This document shows positions 43,805-53,506 of a stretch of 64,000 bases of DNA, one piece after another. The notes beneath the pieces are model-generated. The model was given only the letters and a program-made list of their open reading frames with translations. It was not told the DNA's origin and searched no databases. Made by a program: the position numbers and the translations under genes. Every line of letters begins with the position of its first letter. The first letter of the stretch is position 1. The DNA comes from ZAX-1 sp046533095. Its GTDB lineage: Bacteria > Bacillota > Clostridia > Lachnospirales > Lachnospiraceae. Location: NCBI GenBank assembly GCA_046533095.1, contig JAJQRA010000014.1:62001-126000 (forward strand), read 5' to 3'.

Positions 43805-44533
43805 ATGGCATCTATTGTATCAGCAATAGCAAACAAGCTAGGGGGACTTACCGGAAATGCTTTATTAAACATATATTATAATGAGAGCAGGGCAAAAACA
43901 CTGGTTTGCCAGTTCAATCCGGAGGAATATCATTTGCAGGTACAGGCGCAATATACGACAAAAGAGCGGATGCAGGATGATAAGCCGATTATGCAATACA
44001 TTGGCGGTTCCATTTCTATTCTGCAGTTGGCTCTAATTTTTGATACGAGTTCATCTTATACGTTGGATACGGGATTTATACTTACAACAGTAAAGAAAAA
44101 AAAGGCAGAGGATGTTTCAAAATATACCAACACATTGCTTTCGCTGGTAAAGATATCCGGAGAGCTGCATCATCCGCCAATGGTAGAATTTTGTTGGGGC
44201 TCATTGAATTTAGCAGGATTTGTAAAAACAGTAGATATCAAGTATACCATGTTTGAATCAGGAGGAATGCCGGTACGTGCCGCCGTAAATTTGGCAATCC
44301 AGTCACCGAACATATCTGTACTTGAGGTATCGGAGAGTCCGGAAAATCCAAGAGAATCGCCGGATCGCACCAAGCGTCGAATTTTGACGGAAGGCAACAG
44401 CATTTTTAGTATTGCACAAACGGAATATGCGGATGCCGGCATGTGGCGGGAAATTGCAAAAGCAAATGACATCATGGATCCGATGGCGGTAGCACCAGGT
44501 ACGGTATTAAAAGTGCCGGCATTGACGAACTAA
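43805..44533 (+). CDS. eCIS LysM-containing hub/baseplate protein (Afp7-like)
   Basis: A 242-aa protein. The N-terminal domain carries CQFNPEEYHLQVQAQYTTKE and GSISILQLALIFDTSS, typical of Afp7/gp53-like proteins. The C-terminus ends in a LysM-like fold ILTEGNSIFSIAQTEYADAG and PMAVAPGTVLKVPAL. In eCIS particles it surrounds the tube at the baseplate-tube joint. It starts behind AAGGAGG and is followed after 23 nt by the gpD-like hub. Confidence 0.9.
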   Translation: MASIVSAIANKLGGLTGNALLNIYYNESRAKTLVCQFNPEEYHLQVQAQYTTKERMQDDKPIMQYIGGSISILQLALIFDTSSSYTLDTGFILTTVKKKKAEDVSKYTNTLLSLVKISGELHHPPMVEFCWGSLNLAGFVKTVDIKYTMFESGGMPVRAAVNLAIQSPNISVLEVSESPENPRESPDRTKRRILTEGNSIFSIAQTEYADAGMWREIAKANDIMDPMAVAPGTVLKVPALTN

Positions 44534-44556
44534 TTTGTACAAGGCGGAGGCGAATT

Positions 44557-45636
44557 ATGGCAGATTTGATGACGGGCACTTATGAGTATGCGGCGTTAGC
44601 CAAGAAATATGGGAATTTCTGTGTTCCGGTTTCTAAAGTGAAGATAAGTGGCGTTGACATTTTAAGTACGCTTAGCCTGTCGTTGGCAGAACTTAAGGTT
44701 GTGTTGGCCCTACAAGGCAGCAGCATTGTCGTCTTAAAGATAGCAGATGCCTATGACATGAAAAGCCATTCCTTTATGGACAAGCTAAAGAGCAAACTGG
44801 TGCTTGGAACGATTGTAGAGATAGAGCTTGGCTACCTGTCGTCCACCTTAAGTGTTTTTAAGGGATATGTGGCAACGGTAGGAGCTGATTTTTCCGAACT
44901 TCCGCTTTTTGTAGCTACCTTGATGGATGCGAGAAGGCTGATGATGACCGGAGGTATCCGAAAGGTGCTGCATGATGTACAAAATTATTCAGATGCCTGT
45001 AGCACGATTTTAAAGGATTATTCAAAGCTATGTTCTGCAACGATTGAGGCAACCAGCGATAATTTGGAAAAGCCGCTGTCCCAGGCAGTAAACGACTATG
45101 ATTTTATCATGAAAGAATTGATTCAAAATGCGAAGGTAGACCGCGAATTCTTTGTGCTAGGGGAGAAAGCTTATTTTCGAACCCCGAGGAGCGCAACAAG
45201 CCCGATTATGACAATGAACTATGGCAGAGAGCTGCTGTCGCTTTCCATTCAGGAAGAATATGCGGATTTAAGTATAGATGTGGTAGGGTATAATGCAAAA
45301 GAACAGCAGGTATTTCATGGAACCCAAGATGTAGCGAGTGCTTCCAGTCAGAAAAAAGTGATGTCGCAGACACCGATCTTGATGATTGCCGATCCAGAGG
45401 CCGATACGCAGGAAAAAGTGAAAAACAGGGCATTGGCGGTGGCAAAAAAACAGGAGTGGAAAAGCAAAACGGGGGAAGGGACGACCATAGGCCTTCCAGA
45501 AGTGGTGCCAGGACGTTTTGTGAAAGTAAAAAGCTTAGAAGAAATAGCGGACAATTCTTATTACATCACAGAAGTAGTCCACGAGCTAAACGATGAGAGC
45601 TTTATGACTAGATTTACAATTGGAGGATGGGATTAA
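44557..45636 (+). CDS. eCIS hub protein, phage late control gpD / VgrG N-part-like
   Basis: A 359-aa protein of the gpD family: VGADFSELPLFVATLMDARR in the first half and DYDFIMKELIQNAKVDREFF, then GLPEVVPGRFVKVKSLEEIA at the end. It forms the trimeric hub ring on which the tube is built. The stop overlaps the next start by TAATG, and the spike gene follows directly. Together they equal a split VgrG (Afp8). Confidence 0.9.
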   Translation: MADLMTGTYEYAALAKKYGNFCVPVSKVKISGVDILSTLSLSLAELKVVLALQGSSIVVLKIADAYDMKSHSFMDKLKSKLVLGTIVEIELGYLSSTLSVFKGYVATVGADFSELPLFVATLMDARRLMMTGGIRKVLHDVQNYSDACSTILKDYSKLCSATIEATSDNLEKPLSQAVNDYDFIMKELIQNAKVDREFFVLGEKAYFRTPRSATSPIMTMNYGRELLSLSIQEEYADLSIDVVGYNAKEQQVFHGTQDVASASSQKKVMSQTPILMIADPEADTQEKVKNRALAVAKKQEWKSKTGEGTTIGLPEVVPGRFVKVKSLEEIADNSYYITEVVHELNDESFMTRFTIGGWD

Positions 45637-46409
45637 TGGGGATGTTTGAGGGGGTTTTTGAAAATAATGGCACCGATGTCAATAAAATATATAGTGTAAC
45701 AACCGGAATTGTAAAAGAAAACTGGGAAGCTGAACATCCGGGCATGGTAAAAGTGGAAATTTTTTTGGGCGAAGATGGGAAAAACCTGACCGGTTGGGTG
45801 CCCGTTGCTACCATATATGGCGGAACAGAATTTGGAGCCTATACGCTTCCGGAAATTGGAGCGGAAGTGATCGTAGCATTTAATATGGGCGACAGAAATT
45901 GCCCGATTGTGATTGGAAGCTTGTGGAACAATCAAAACAAGCTCCCTCCGGAAACTGCAAATGAAAAAAACACCATCAAGAAATTCAAGACAAAAGGTGG
46001 ATGCGAAGTGACATTCTCTGAGGAATCGGGGAAAGAGTCCATCGAAATTAAAACGCCGGGGGAAATGAAAATTCTATTAAATGATGAGAAAAAGATGATT
46101 ACCGTTAGCGATAAAGATGCAAAGAACGCGATAACGCTTGACTGCGATAAAGGCACCATGACACTTGCCGCAGATAAAAAACTGGAATGTAAAGTAGGTG
46201 GCGAGTCGGCATTGGTCATAGATGGAAGTGCAAAGAGCGTAGCGATAGAAAGCAACAAGATTACGCTAAATGGAAAGCAAGGTCTGGAACTAAAAGGGCA
46301 GAGCCTAAAAGTGGAAGGTTCTATGGTTGAAATCAAGGGGCAGAGTACCCTGAAAATAGAATCTAGCGCTATGGCGGAAATTAAGGGTGCAATGGTTAAA
46401 ATCAACTAA
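45636..46409 (+). CDS. eCIS spike protein, gp5/VgrG OB-fold and beta-helix
   Basis: A 257-aa protein. The OB-fold (HPGMVKVEIFLGEDGKNLTG, LPEIGAEVIVAFNMGDRNCP and IVIGSLWNNQNKLPPE) is followed by a C-terminal beta-helix with short repeats (LELKGQSLKVEGSMVEIKGQ). It forms the central needle below the hub. The start at 45636 has GGAGG nine bases ahead and overlaps the hub stop; an in-frame ATG at 45627 is less well placed. Confidence 0.9.
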   Translation: MGMFEGVFENNGTDVNKIYSVTTGIVKENWEAEHPGMVKVEIFLGEDGKNLTGWVPVATIYGGTEFGAYTLPEIGAEVIVAFNMGDRNCPIVIGSLWNNQNKLPPETANEKNTIKKFKTKGGCEVTFSEESGKESIEIKTPGEMKILLNDEKKMITVSDKDAKNAITLDCDKGTMTLAADKKLECKVGGESALVIDGSAKSVAIESNKITLNGKQGLELKGQSLKVEGSMVEIKGQSTLKIESSAMAEIKGAMVKIN

Positions 46410-46428
46410 AAATAGGAGGTGACAGGGA

Positions 46429-46854
46429 ATGGCACAATTTGACTCAACAAAAGATTTCTTGGGTTCAGGGTTCAAGTTTCCGATTCAGGTGGATGAGAAC
46501 ACAGGGCGCATGAAAATGTCATCCTATGAAGAAGACATCAAAGAAGCTATTTTTATCATATTGATGACGCGAAAAGGCGAGCGGTTGCGCAATCCCTATT
46601 TTGGCTGCGGTATCCACGATTATGTCTTTGAAACAATGGATTATACGACAATTAGTACCATGAAACGAGAGATTGAACATGCCCTGATCCAGTGGGAGCC
46701 CCGTATTGAAGAGATTGAAGTTATTATGGATACGGCACAAGAAGAGGCGGGTAAATTGATGATCGAGGTTAATTATATTGTCAGAAATACAAATAACCCC
46801 TTTAATCTGGTATTTCCGTATTATTTAAATGAAGGCTTTGGTCAAGAAATCTAG
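46429..46854 (+). CDS. eCIS baseplate wedge protein, gp25-like
   Basis: A 141-aa GPW/gp25 family protein with the conserved segments EEDIKEAIFIILMTRKGERL, RNPYFGCGIHDYVFE and the EPRIEEIEV core. The gp25 protein nucleates sheath assembly at the baseplate. Strong AGGAGGTG start signal 20 nt after the spike gene. Confidence 0.95.
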   Translation: MAQFDSTKDFLGSGFKFPIQVDENTGRMKMSSYEEDIKEAIFIILMTRKGERLRNPYFGCGIHDYVFETMDYTTISTMKREIEHALIQWEPRIEEIEVIMDTAQEEAGKLMIEVNYIVRNTNNPFNLVFPYYLNEGFGQEI

Positions 46855-46892
46855 CTTTTAACGCAGAATGGCGAGAAATAGGCGGTGAAGAA

Positions 46893-49800
46893 ATGATTGG
46901 TAAATCTAGCAAGCAGGATATCATAGAACTGATTCGCAAAAAAGCTTCCGTATACACGCCGGAATGGAAATTTGATGAAGAAAACCCCGATATTGGAACG
47001 ACAGTTGCAATGGTTTATGCAGATCTGTTTTCACATACGCTTCAACGTTTTCAAAAGATACCATTTAAAAATAAAATTGCATTTTTTGATTCGCTGGGGG
47101 CATCTTTACTTCCAGCACTTCCGGGGCAGGGATATGTTTCCTTTTCGCTCGTCAACAATGAGGTAAGTGGAATAGAGGTAGCTGCAGGAACAATCGTATC
47201 GGCCAGTTCTGATCAAGAAGAGAGAACGGAAATTGAATATGAAACGGTGGATGACCTATACGTGATGGGTGGCAAAGTGGACTGCATCTATCAGACAGCA
47301 GATAGCTTTGATTATGTAAGCAGGATATATGATACGAAAGAAAAACCAGAGGGCATCAGGCTGTTTTCCTTAGAGTACGAGAATCTTTCAGAACATGTGC
47401 TGTATCTTTCCCATGAGATGCTGTTTGACATTTCCCATAATGCTAAGATAGAAGTTTCTTTTTTGGAAAATATACGAAAACCGATCGAAAAGGCGTTGCT
47501 TTTATCCCTACAGGATACGAGCGTGGCACACTTTGAATACTTCAGTGTAGAGGGCTTTTGTCCATTTGCAGAGCAGGAAATGAAAGAGGGGGCGCTCATT
47601 TTTTCGAAAGGCGAGGAGCAGCCTAAATTTGCCAAAGCTTCTATAGATAAATTAGATGATTTAAACGGACTAGGCGACTTAACTTTCGGGGAGAGCTTTT
47701 GGATACGTTGTAAGATCCTTAAGATAGAAGCGGTGAAGAAAATAGCATTGGGGCGTATGGGGCTTAAAACAGCGGGTAGGGGCATCATGCCGGACTGTGT
47801 CTATGGAAATGGGACGGAATGCGATTTAAATGAATATATGCCGTTTGGAGAAACAATTGCACCCTATGAAGAAGTGTATTTCGGCTCGCTGGAAGTTTTT
47901 GGAAAACGTGGGGCAAAGGTAGAGCTTTCCTTTGGACTTAATTTTGCAAAAATTCCATTAAATGACGAACAAAGGGAAGCGACTCGCTGGGAATGGATTA
48001 TGAAATACAATGATTTTAAGCCAAATCTGGACTATGATGTTACCATCGATACGGTATTATGGGAATATTATAATGGGAGTGGGTGGTCAAGACTGTTTCC
48101 GGATGCGCGTTACAGTCGGATTTTCTCTGCAGGCGAAGGAGTCATGGGGCAATATAAGACGATAGAATTCATTTCACCAACTGACATTGCACCAATCTTG
48201 GTCAATGCCTGTGAAAGCTATTATATTAGGGCTCGGATTGTCAAGGTAAGTAACCTATTTAAAATTACGGGAAATTATATTGCTCCGGTATTAAGCGATA
48301 CGGTTTTGCATTATCAATATAATGGACCTACCGGGCAAGGAGCGATACCGGAGTCCGTCATTGCACAAAACAATCTGATGCCGATATGGCAAAGTGGGGC
48401 AGACGCTTTTAATAGAGGGGCTTTTTGTCCTTTTTACCAAACAGGATATGACAATCCAGCATTGTATCTTGGATTTTTAAATCCACCGATCGGTGCACCT
48501 GTAAAATTTCTTTTTACGCTGCAAGACAGCCAAGAACACGAGGACAGCTTGCTTACATGGGAGTACTATAATGGAAGAAAATGGGTGGCCATAAATCTCA
48601 TGGACGAAACAAAGAATTTGTCTAGAACGGGAATCGTTACGATTGTCGGAAACAAGGATTTTGCAAAGAAGAAACTATTCGGGCAAGAGCTTTACTGGAT
48701 TCGAATAAAGGATCAGAACAATGATTATGGAGGAAGCAAGGAAAACCTCTCCTACCCGGTATTGCAGGGAATTTATGAAAATACGACTAGAATTATTAAT
48801 CTGGATTTTAAAGAGCAAGAATATTTTACGATGGAAATCTATCAAGAAAATATGAAATTCACCCTGCTCCATGGAAATATTTATAAAATACAGGTTTATG
48901 TAGATGAAAAGGATTTCCTTTCTGAACAAGAACTTGCGTGGCTGATAGAACAAAAACAGGTAACGATCATGCGGGATCGGGCCGGAATGATTCAAAATGT
49001 TTGGGTGGAATGGAAGCCGATCGAAGATTTTATAGATTCTTGTGATAAGGATCGGCATTTCATGATAGATACCGTACAAGGCTTCGTTTTGTTCGGAAAT
49101 GGAAAGCGGGGGCGGATACCGCCATCAGGCAAGACGGATAATATCAGGGTAAACTATTGCAGTGGAGGCGGAAAACATACAAATGTAAAACGAGGGGAAA
49201 TAAGCCGCCTGTATCGTTCGATTGGCTTCATCAATGCGATAAGGAATCCGGAACCGTTGATGAGTGGCAGCGATACCGAAAACTTAGAAGAAGCACTGGA
49301 ACGAAATGCCGGAATGATCAGAAATCAAAAACGAGCCGTAACGTTAAGGGATTTTGAAGAACTTTCGATGCTGGCCTCTAGGGATATCTATGCAGTGAAA
49401 TGTTTTTCCGGTTATGATGCTTTCGGAAAAGCCACACGGGGAGCCGTTACGCTTATTATACTGCAAAAGGATTTTTTAGAGGGGCAGGCTCATTTTCCGG
49501 AACTTAAGGAAAAAATTTATCAATACATGCAGGATAAAATAAATGGGAATCTGCTGGCAAGTCGCAAGTTTTTTATTCGTGAACCGGAATTTGTAAAAAT
49601 CAGTGTCAGGCTAGAAGCGGTGGTAGGAAGTTTTCAAGATATATTTCAAGTAAAAAAAGAAATATATCAAAGGTTGGAAGATATTTTTTATCCGATAGAT
49701 GCCGCCGATCAAAATATCTGGAAAATTGGAGCTGTTCCTGTGAATGTGCAGATTGAAAATACCATCAGCAATGTCGAAAAACTAAAATATTTAAAAAAGA

Positions 49801-49919
49801 TTTTTATAAGTACATATATCAATCAGAGACACGGATGGAAAGAAGTCGATACCATACCAAATCAAAGATACGCGTTTGCCATCGGCGGTGAACACGAGGT
49901 GTTGATTACGGTGGAGTAG
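46893..49919 (+). CDS. eCIS baseplate J-like wedge protein (Afp11-like)
   Basis: A 1008-aa large baseplate protein. It starts with DIIELIRKKASVYTPEWKFD, the DIGTTVAMVYADLFSHTLQR helix found in baseplate assembly proteins, and GQGYVSFSLVNNEVSGIEVA. The C-terminal part holds FVLFGNGKRGRIPPSGKTDN and VTLRDFEELSMLASRDIYAV, the gpJ core. It builds the wedges together with the next baseplate-J protein. Very large for gpJ, as in other eCIS. Confidence 0.9.
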   Translation: MIGKSSKQDIIELIRKKASVYTPEWKFDEENPDIGTTVAMVYADLFSHTLQRFQKIPFKNKIAFFDSLGASLLPALPGQGYVSFSLVNNEVSGIEVAAGTIVSASSDQEERTEIEYETVDDLYVMGGKVDCIYQTADSFDYVSRIYDTKEKPEGIRLFSLEYENLSEHVLYLSHEMLFDISHNAKIEVSFLENIRKPIEKALLLSLQDTSVAHFEYFSVEGFCPFAEQEMKEGALIFSKGEEQPKFAKASIDKLDDLNGLGDLTFGESFWIRCKILKIEAVKKIALGRMGLKTAGRGIMPDCVYGNGTECDLNEYMPFGETIAPYEEVYFGSLEVFGKRGAKVELSFGLNFAKIPLNDEQREATRWEWIMKYNDFKPNLDYDVTIDTVLWEYYNGSGWSRLFPDARYSRIFSAGEGVMGQYKTIEFISPTDIAPILVNACESYYIRARIVKVSNLFKITGNYIAPVLSDTVLHYQYNGPTGQGAIPESVIAQNNLMPIWQSGADAFNRGAFCPFYQTGYDNPALYLGFLNPPIGAPVKFLFTLQDSQEHEDSLLTWEYYNGRKWVAINLMDETKNLSRTGIVTIVGNKDFAKKKLFGQELYWIRIKDQNNDYGGSKENLSYPVLQGIYENTTRIINLDFKEQEYFTMEIYQENMKFTLLHGNIYKIQVYVDEKDFLSEQELAWLIEQKQVTIMRDRAGMIQNVWVEWKPIEDFIDSCDKDRHFMIDTVQGFVLFGNGKRGRIPPSGKTDNIRVNYCSGGGKHTNVKRGEISRLYRSIGFINAIRNPEPLMSGSDTENLEEALERNAGMIRNQKRAVTLRDFEELSMLASRDIYAVKCFSGYDAFGKATRGAVTLIILQKDFLEGQAHFPELKEKIYQYMQDKINGNLLASRKFFIREPEFVKISVRLEAVVGSFQDIFQVKKEIYQRLEDIFYPIDAADQNIWKIGAVPVNVQIENTISNVEKLKYLKKIFISTYINQRHGWKEVDTIPNQRYAFAIGGEHEVLITVE

Positions 49920-50003
49920 ATAGAATCTTTAAAGAACATGATAGCGTGCCGGCCACAAATGAGAGAAGCAAATTCATCGTGTGCAAAATAGGGAGGGATA
50001 CAG

Positions 50004-52178
50004 TTGCTGCCAGATATTAACTTAGACAATGAAAATTATGACAATATCTTAGACGAAGCCCGTAATATGATTATTAGCCTGTATCCGGAATGGACCGATT
50101 ATAATTATCATGATCCGGGTATCACCATGATTGAATTATTTGCTTCTATGAAAGAAAGCCAGCAGTACTTTTTAAACCAAATTGGCTCGGAGCACAGGGA
50201 GAAGTATTTAAAACTTTTGGGCATGAAAAGGTGGCATAAAGCACCGGCTCGTGCACTGCTCAAAGTTTATCCACATGAAAACCTGCTGATACCGGAAGGG
50301 ACGAAGCTATATGCGGGGGATGCCTGCTTTGAAACGACAAAAAGAAAAAATTTTTCTGGCCGTGATATCTGTTTTTGCTTTTGCGTCAAAGATGACACAA
50401 TCGAAAGTTTTATTAGCCAGGAGCAACTTGAATTTGGACATAAGCTGCATTTCTATCCGTTTGGGGTAGAACCATCTGTGAACACAGCCTGCTACGTTGG
50501 CTTGGAAAATCCACTGCCAAAAGAGGAGATGCAAGATATTTATATTGAAATATTTAATGAACATGTGGTAAGAAGAAAGAAACTAAACGCTCCAATGAAC
50601 CCAAGCCTTGCAAAAATAAGACTGCAATATGCTACGGCAGGAGAGTGGAAAGATTTAGAAATTTGTGAAGACCAGACCTATGGGCTCCTTCAAGATGGCT
50701 TTGTGACCTTTCTATTGAAGGAAGAGATGGAAAAAGTAAATGTCTGCTCACAAGAGGCCTATTATATACGGGCAGTATTAGAAGAGAACAGCTATGATAC
50801 ACCCCCCGTTATCACGAATACAAGTATTCATGTGCAGGAAATTCTGCAAAAAGATACACAGGCGGAAATTCTGGATATCTCGTTTTGCCAAGAAGAACTC
50901 ATTGATCGGCGTAAAAGATGGAGCAAAGAGGAACCCATTGCTTTATATACTTACCTGTCGCTGCAGTCTATGGATTTGATATTTTTAAAGATAGGGGACA
51001 GCTATCGGATGGTTGACAACTTTCATAAGCAAGTAGATTATGATGAGGGAATTGCTTGGATCAAAGTAGATGGAATAGATGGGAATGGACAGAAAGATGA
51101 AGAAAATGGAGTCAATGGGCAGGAAGATGCAATCGATGGTTTGCGTATAGTCAGCATGACGCCACAGATGTTTGCAAAGCGGATTATCGGAGAAGGCACC
51201 GGCTTTCCAAATCAAGAGTGGGATCTGGAAGATTTACAAATTCTCTATGAGGACTTTCAAATTATGATTACAGATCCGGAAGATATCTCCTGCTTTTATG
51301 CTTGGGACAAGGTAGAGGATTTTGCTATATCCACGCCGGGGGATAGGCATTATGTCATGGATTCAAGGCAGGGGAAGATTCGCTTTGGGGATTGTATTCA
51401 TGGCATGGCGCCGGAAGGGATTATTCTAATTTGTGGATATGCAAAGACGAAAGGGATGGACGGGAATGTAAAGAAGAACAAGATTCAGTGCTTTGAGTCG
51501 GATGAGGGCGAAGAAATAAAAGTTTTTAATATGAACGACGCGCAAGGTGGGCGGGATGAAGAAAGCCTGGATGATTGCTTTTTAAGAGCGAGAAAAAGCT
51601 TAAAGGTTTCCGATACGGCAATCACTTATGAGGATTACGAAAGACGCGTCAAAGAGATTCCCGGACTTCTGATTGAAAGTTGCCATGTAGTTCCGAATGA
51701 CAAGATGAGCCATTTTATCCGGGTGGTGGACAATATGGCAATCTATATTGTAATAAAGCCCTTTGGTTTGACTTCCCATGCGAAGTTAAGTGTAAACTAT
51801 GAAAAAAATATCCGTGCCTGGCTGGAACCCTGCCGCTTGATTGGAAATAGGATTGAAATTTTGCAGCCGGAATATGTTTTGATTTACCTCTATGCTGAAA
51901 TTACGTTAAAGCCACAGTATTTTTATGCAAGGGAAACAGTGGAGAAGAAAGTGAAAGAATTTTTTCAAAAATACGAGAAGGAATTCGGCAGCACATTGCC
52001 TTACCATGAGCTGTATGGAACCATTCAAAAGATGGACGAAGTATCGGAAATTCGTGCCTTGGAAGTGGAAACAAAGGGCGAGGGCGTAATCAGGAATGCG
52101 GTAGGGGATATTTTCCTTTCGCCGAATGGAATCTTGACACTGGAAGATAGCCGATATTCATTTTCCATATCCGACTAG
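50004..52178 (+). CDS. eCIS second baseplate J-like wedge protein (Afp12-like)
   Basis: A 724-aa protein starting at TTG 50004 behind GGGAGGG. It has MIISLYPEWTDYNYHDPGIT, MIELFASMKESQQYFLNQIG and, near the end, RKSLKVSDTAITYEDYERRV plus IPGLLIESCHVV, the baseplate-J C-terminal core. The second wedge component next to the 1008-aa protein. A short Asn/Gly-rich stretch near residue ~355 (DGIDGNGQKDEENGVNGQED) is likely an exposed loop expansion. Confidence 0.9.
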   Translation: MLPDINLDNENYDNILDEARNMIISLYPEWTDYNYHDPGITMIELFASMKESQQYFLNQIGSEHREKYLKLLGMKRWHKAPARALLKVYPHENLLIPEGTKLYAGDACFETTKRKNFSGRDICFCFCVKDDTIESFISQEQLEFGHKLHFYPFGVEPSVNTACYVGLENPLPKEEMQDIYIEIFNEHVVRRKKLNAPMNPSLAKIRLQYATAGEWKDLEICEDQTYGLLQDGFVTFLLKEEMEKVNVCSQEAYYIRAVLEENSYDTPPVITNTSIHVQEILQKDTQAEILDISFCQEELIDRRKRWSKEEPIALYTYLSLQSMDLIFLKIGDSYRMVDNFHKQVDYDEGIAWIKVDGIDGNGQKDEENGVNGQEDAIDGLRIVSMTPQMFAKRIIGEGTGFPNQEWDLEDLQILYEDFQIMITDPEDISCFYAWDKVEDFAISTPGDRHYVMDSRQGKIRFGDCIHGMAPEGIILICGYAKTKGMDGNVKKNKIQCFESDEGEEIKVFNMNDAQGGRDEESLDDCFLRARKSLKVSDTAITYEDYERRVKEIPGLLIESCHVVPNDKMSHFIRVVDNMAIYIVIKPFGLTSHAKLSVNYEKNIRAWLEPCRLIGNRIEILQPEYVLIYLYAEITLKPQYFYARETVEKKVKEFFQKYEKEFGSTLPYHELYGTIQKMDEVSEIRALEVETKGEGVIRNAVGDIFLSPNGILTLEDSRYSFSISD

Positions 52179-52270
52179 CCATTTTTAAAATTCGAGCAGA
52201 TAGCATCGATAACGATTCGAAACCCGGCAATGTGAGGCACTTTACGTAGTGGAATTTAAAAGGAGAGACC

Positions 52271-53407
52271 ATGGGAAATGAAAGGCTCTATTTTACATTT
52301 AATAAAAAACAAGACTACCAAAGGGGCTATCTAGAACATATGGACTGTGGAGAAAATGGAATCCGAGCCGGCAAGGATTCTGTTTTAAAGGCGGCATTCA
52401 TTTCAAGGATCCTGGATAGCAGGGAAACACAGACGCAATGGCACAGGCTGACGCTTGAAGGGGCAGAGGAGGTGCATTCCCCCTATAAAATCTCCATTTA
52501 TGCAAGCGACCAAACAGACACTGTCTACCAAGGCGATGTGATAGCGCTTGATCAGATCATGCACCATCCGGATATTTCCATAGAGGAAAAACTTCGTATA
52601 ATGGAGCCTTATCTGCAAAAAACGGCGATTGGCGCATCTGATTTGTTGCTGCACGAAGTAGAGGGACGTTATTTATGGATTGCAATTGAAATGTACCGGC
52701 AGGAGGGCAGGCAGCTGACACTGAATAATATCATGATTTATTTTCCACGACAGTCATGGATTTCTTATCTGCCGGGAATTTACCAAAAAAGCGATGGGAC
52801 GAGCGGTTTTTTGGAACGTTATCTTGGGATATTTCAAACGTTGCATGAGGATTTAAATGAAGAAATACGGCAGTCTGCAAAATACTTCGATGTAGAATCT
52901 GCAGATATGGAAATTCTTAGCTGGCTGGCACAATGGCTTGGAATCCGGGAAAGCTATATGTGGTCCAAGCAACAGCTTAGGAAACTGTTAAAAAAGGCTG
53001 TATCCCTCTATAAAAGGCGGGGGACCAGACAGGCAGTGCTGGAATTTGTGGCTTTGTATACGGGCGAAATGCCCTATATGGTAGAAAATTTCCAAATAAG
53101 GGAATTTTACAAAAAGGAAGCCTATTATGAGCAATTGGTCAAGCTTTATGGAGACGAGCCGAATATATTTCTACTTATCATTAAAGACGAACAGATTCCA
53201 TCGGTGCGGCATTACAAAATGCTGGTCAAAATGATAGAGGAAGTGAAACCGGCACATATGGATTTGAACATGATTATTATAAAACCCTTTATTTTTTTAA
53301 ACGGGTACAGCTATCTTGGAATCAACAGCGTACTAGGCAACTATGAAACAGCGGCGTTAAATGAACAGGCGATGCTTTCGTTTACCAAGGTAGGCGATAG
53401 AATATAA
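52271..53407 (+). CDS. eCIS tail protein I-like baseplate/fibre-attachment protein
   Basis: A 378-aa protein. Residues ~165-290 carry the tail protein I pattern: SWISYLPGIYQKSDGTSGFL, ERYLGIFQTLHEDLNEEI, then LAQWLGIRESYMWSKQQLRK and SLYKRRGTRQAVLEFVALYT. This protein usually links the wedge to fibres. The N-terminal part resembles a beta domain. Its 3' end is repeated in degenerate form twice after the stop. Confidence 0.85.
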   Translation: MGNERLYFTFNKKQDYQRGYLEHMDCGENGIRAGKDSVLKAAFISRILDSRETQTQWHRLTLEGAEEVHSPYKISIYASDQTDTVYQGDVIALDQIMHHPDISIEEKLRIMEPYLQKTAIGASDLLLHEVEGRYLWIAIEMYRQEGRQLTLNNIMIYFPRQSWISYLPGIYQKSDGTSGFLERYLGIFQTLHEDLNEEIRQSAKYFDVESADMEILSWLAQWLGIRESYMWSKQQLRKLLKKAVSLYKRRGTRQAVLEFVALYTGEMPYMVENFQIREFYKKEAYYEQLVKLYGDEPNIFLLIIKDEQIPSVRHYKMLVKMIEEVKPAHMDLNMIIIKPFIFLNGYSYLGINSVLGNYETAALNEQAMLSFTKVGDRI

Positions 53408-53481
53408 GATAGAAAAAGATGTTTTCGTTTACCAAGGTAGGATGTCAATAAAAAAGAGATGCTTTCGTTTGCTAAGGGTGG
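53371..53481 (+). repeat. Three copies of a gene-end segment
   Basis: GATGCTTTCGTTTACCAAGG (53371) recurs with changes at 53418 and 53458, spaced 47 and 40 bp. Copy 1 encodes the last residues of the tail protein; copy 3 leads into the ribosome site of the next gene. Confidence 0.8.
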
Positions 53482-53506
53482 GAGCAGAATATAGGAGGAT
53501 CAAGAA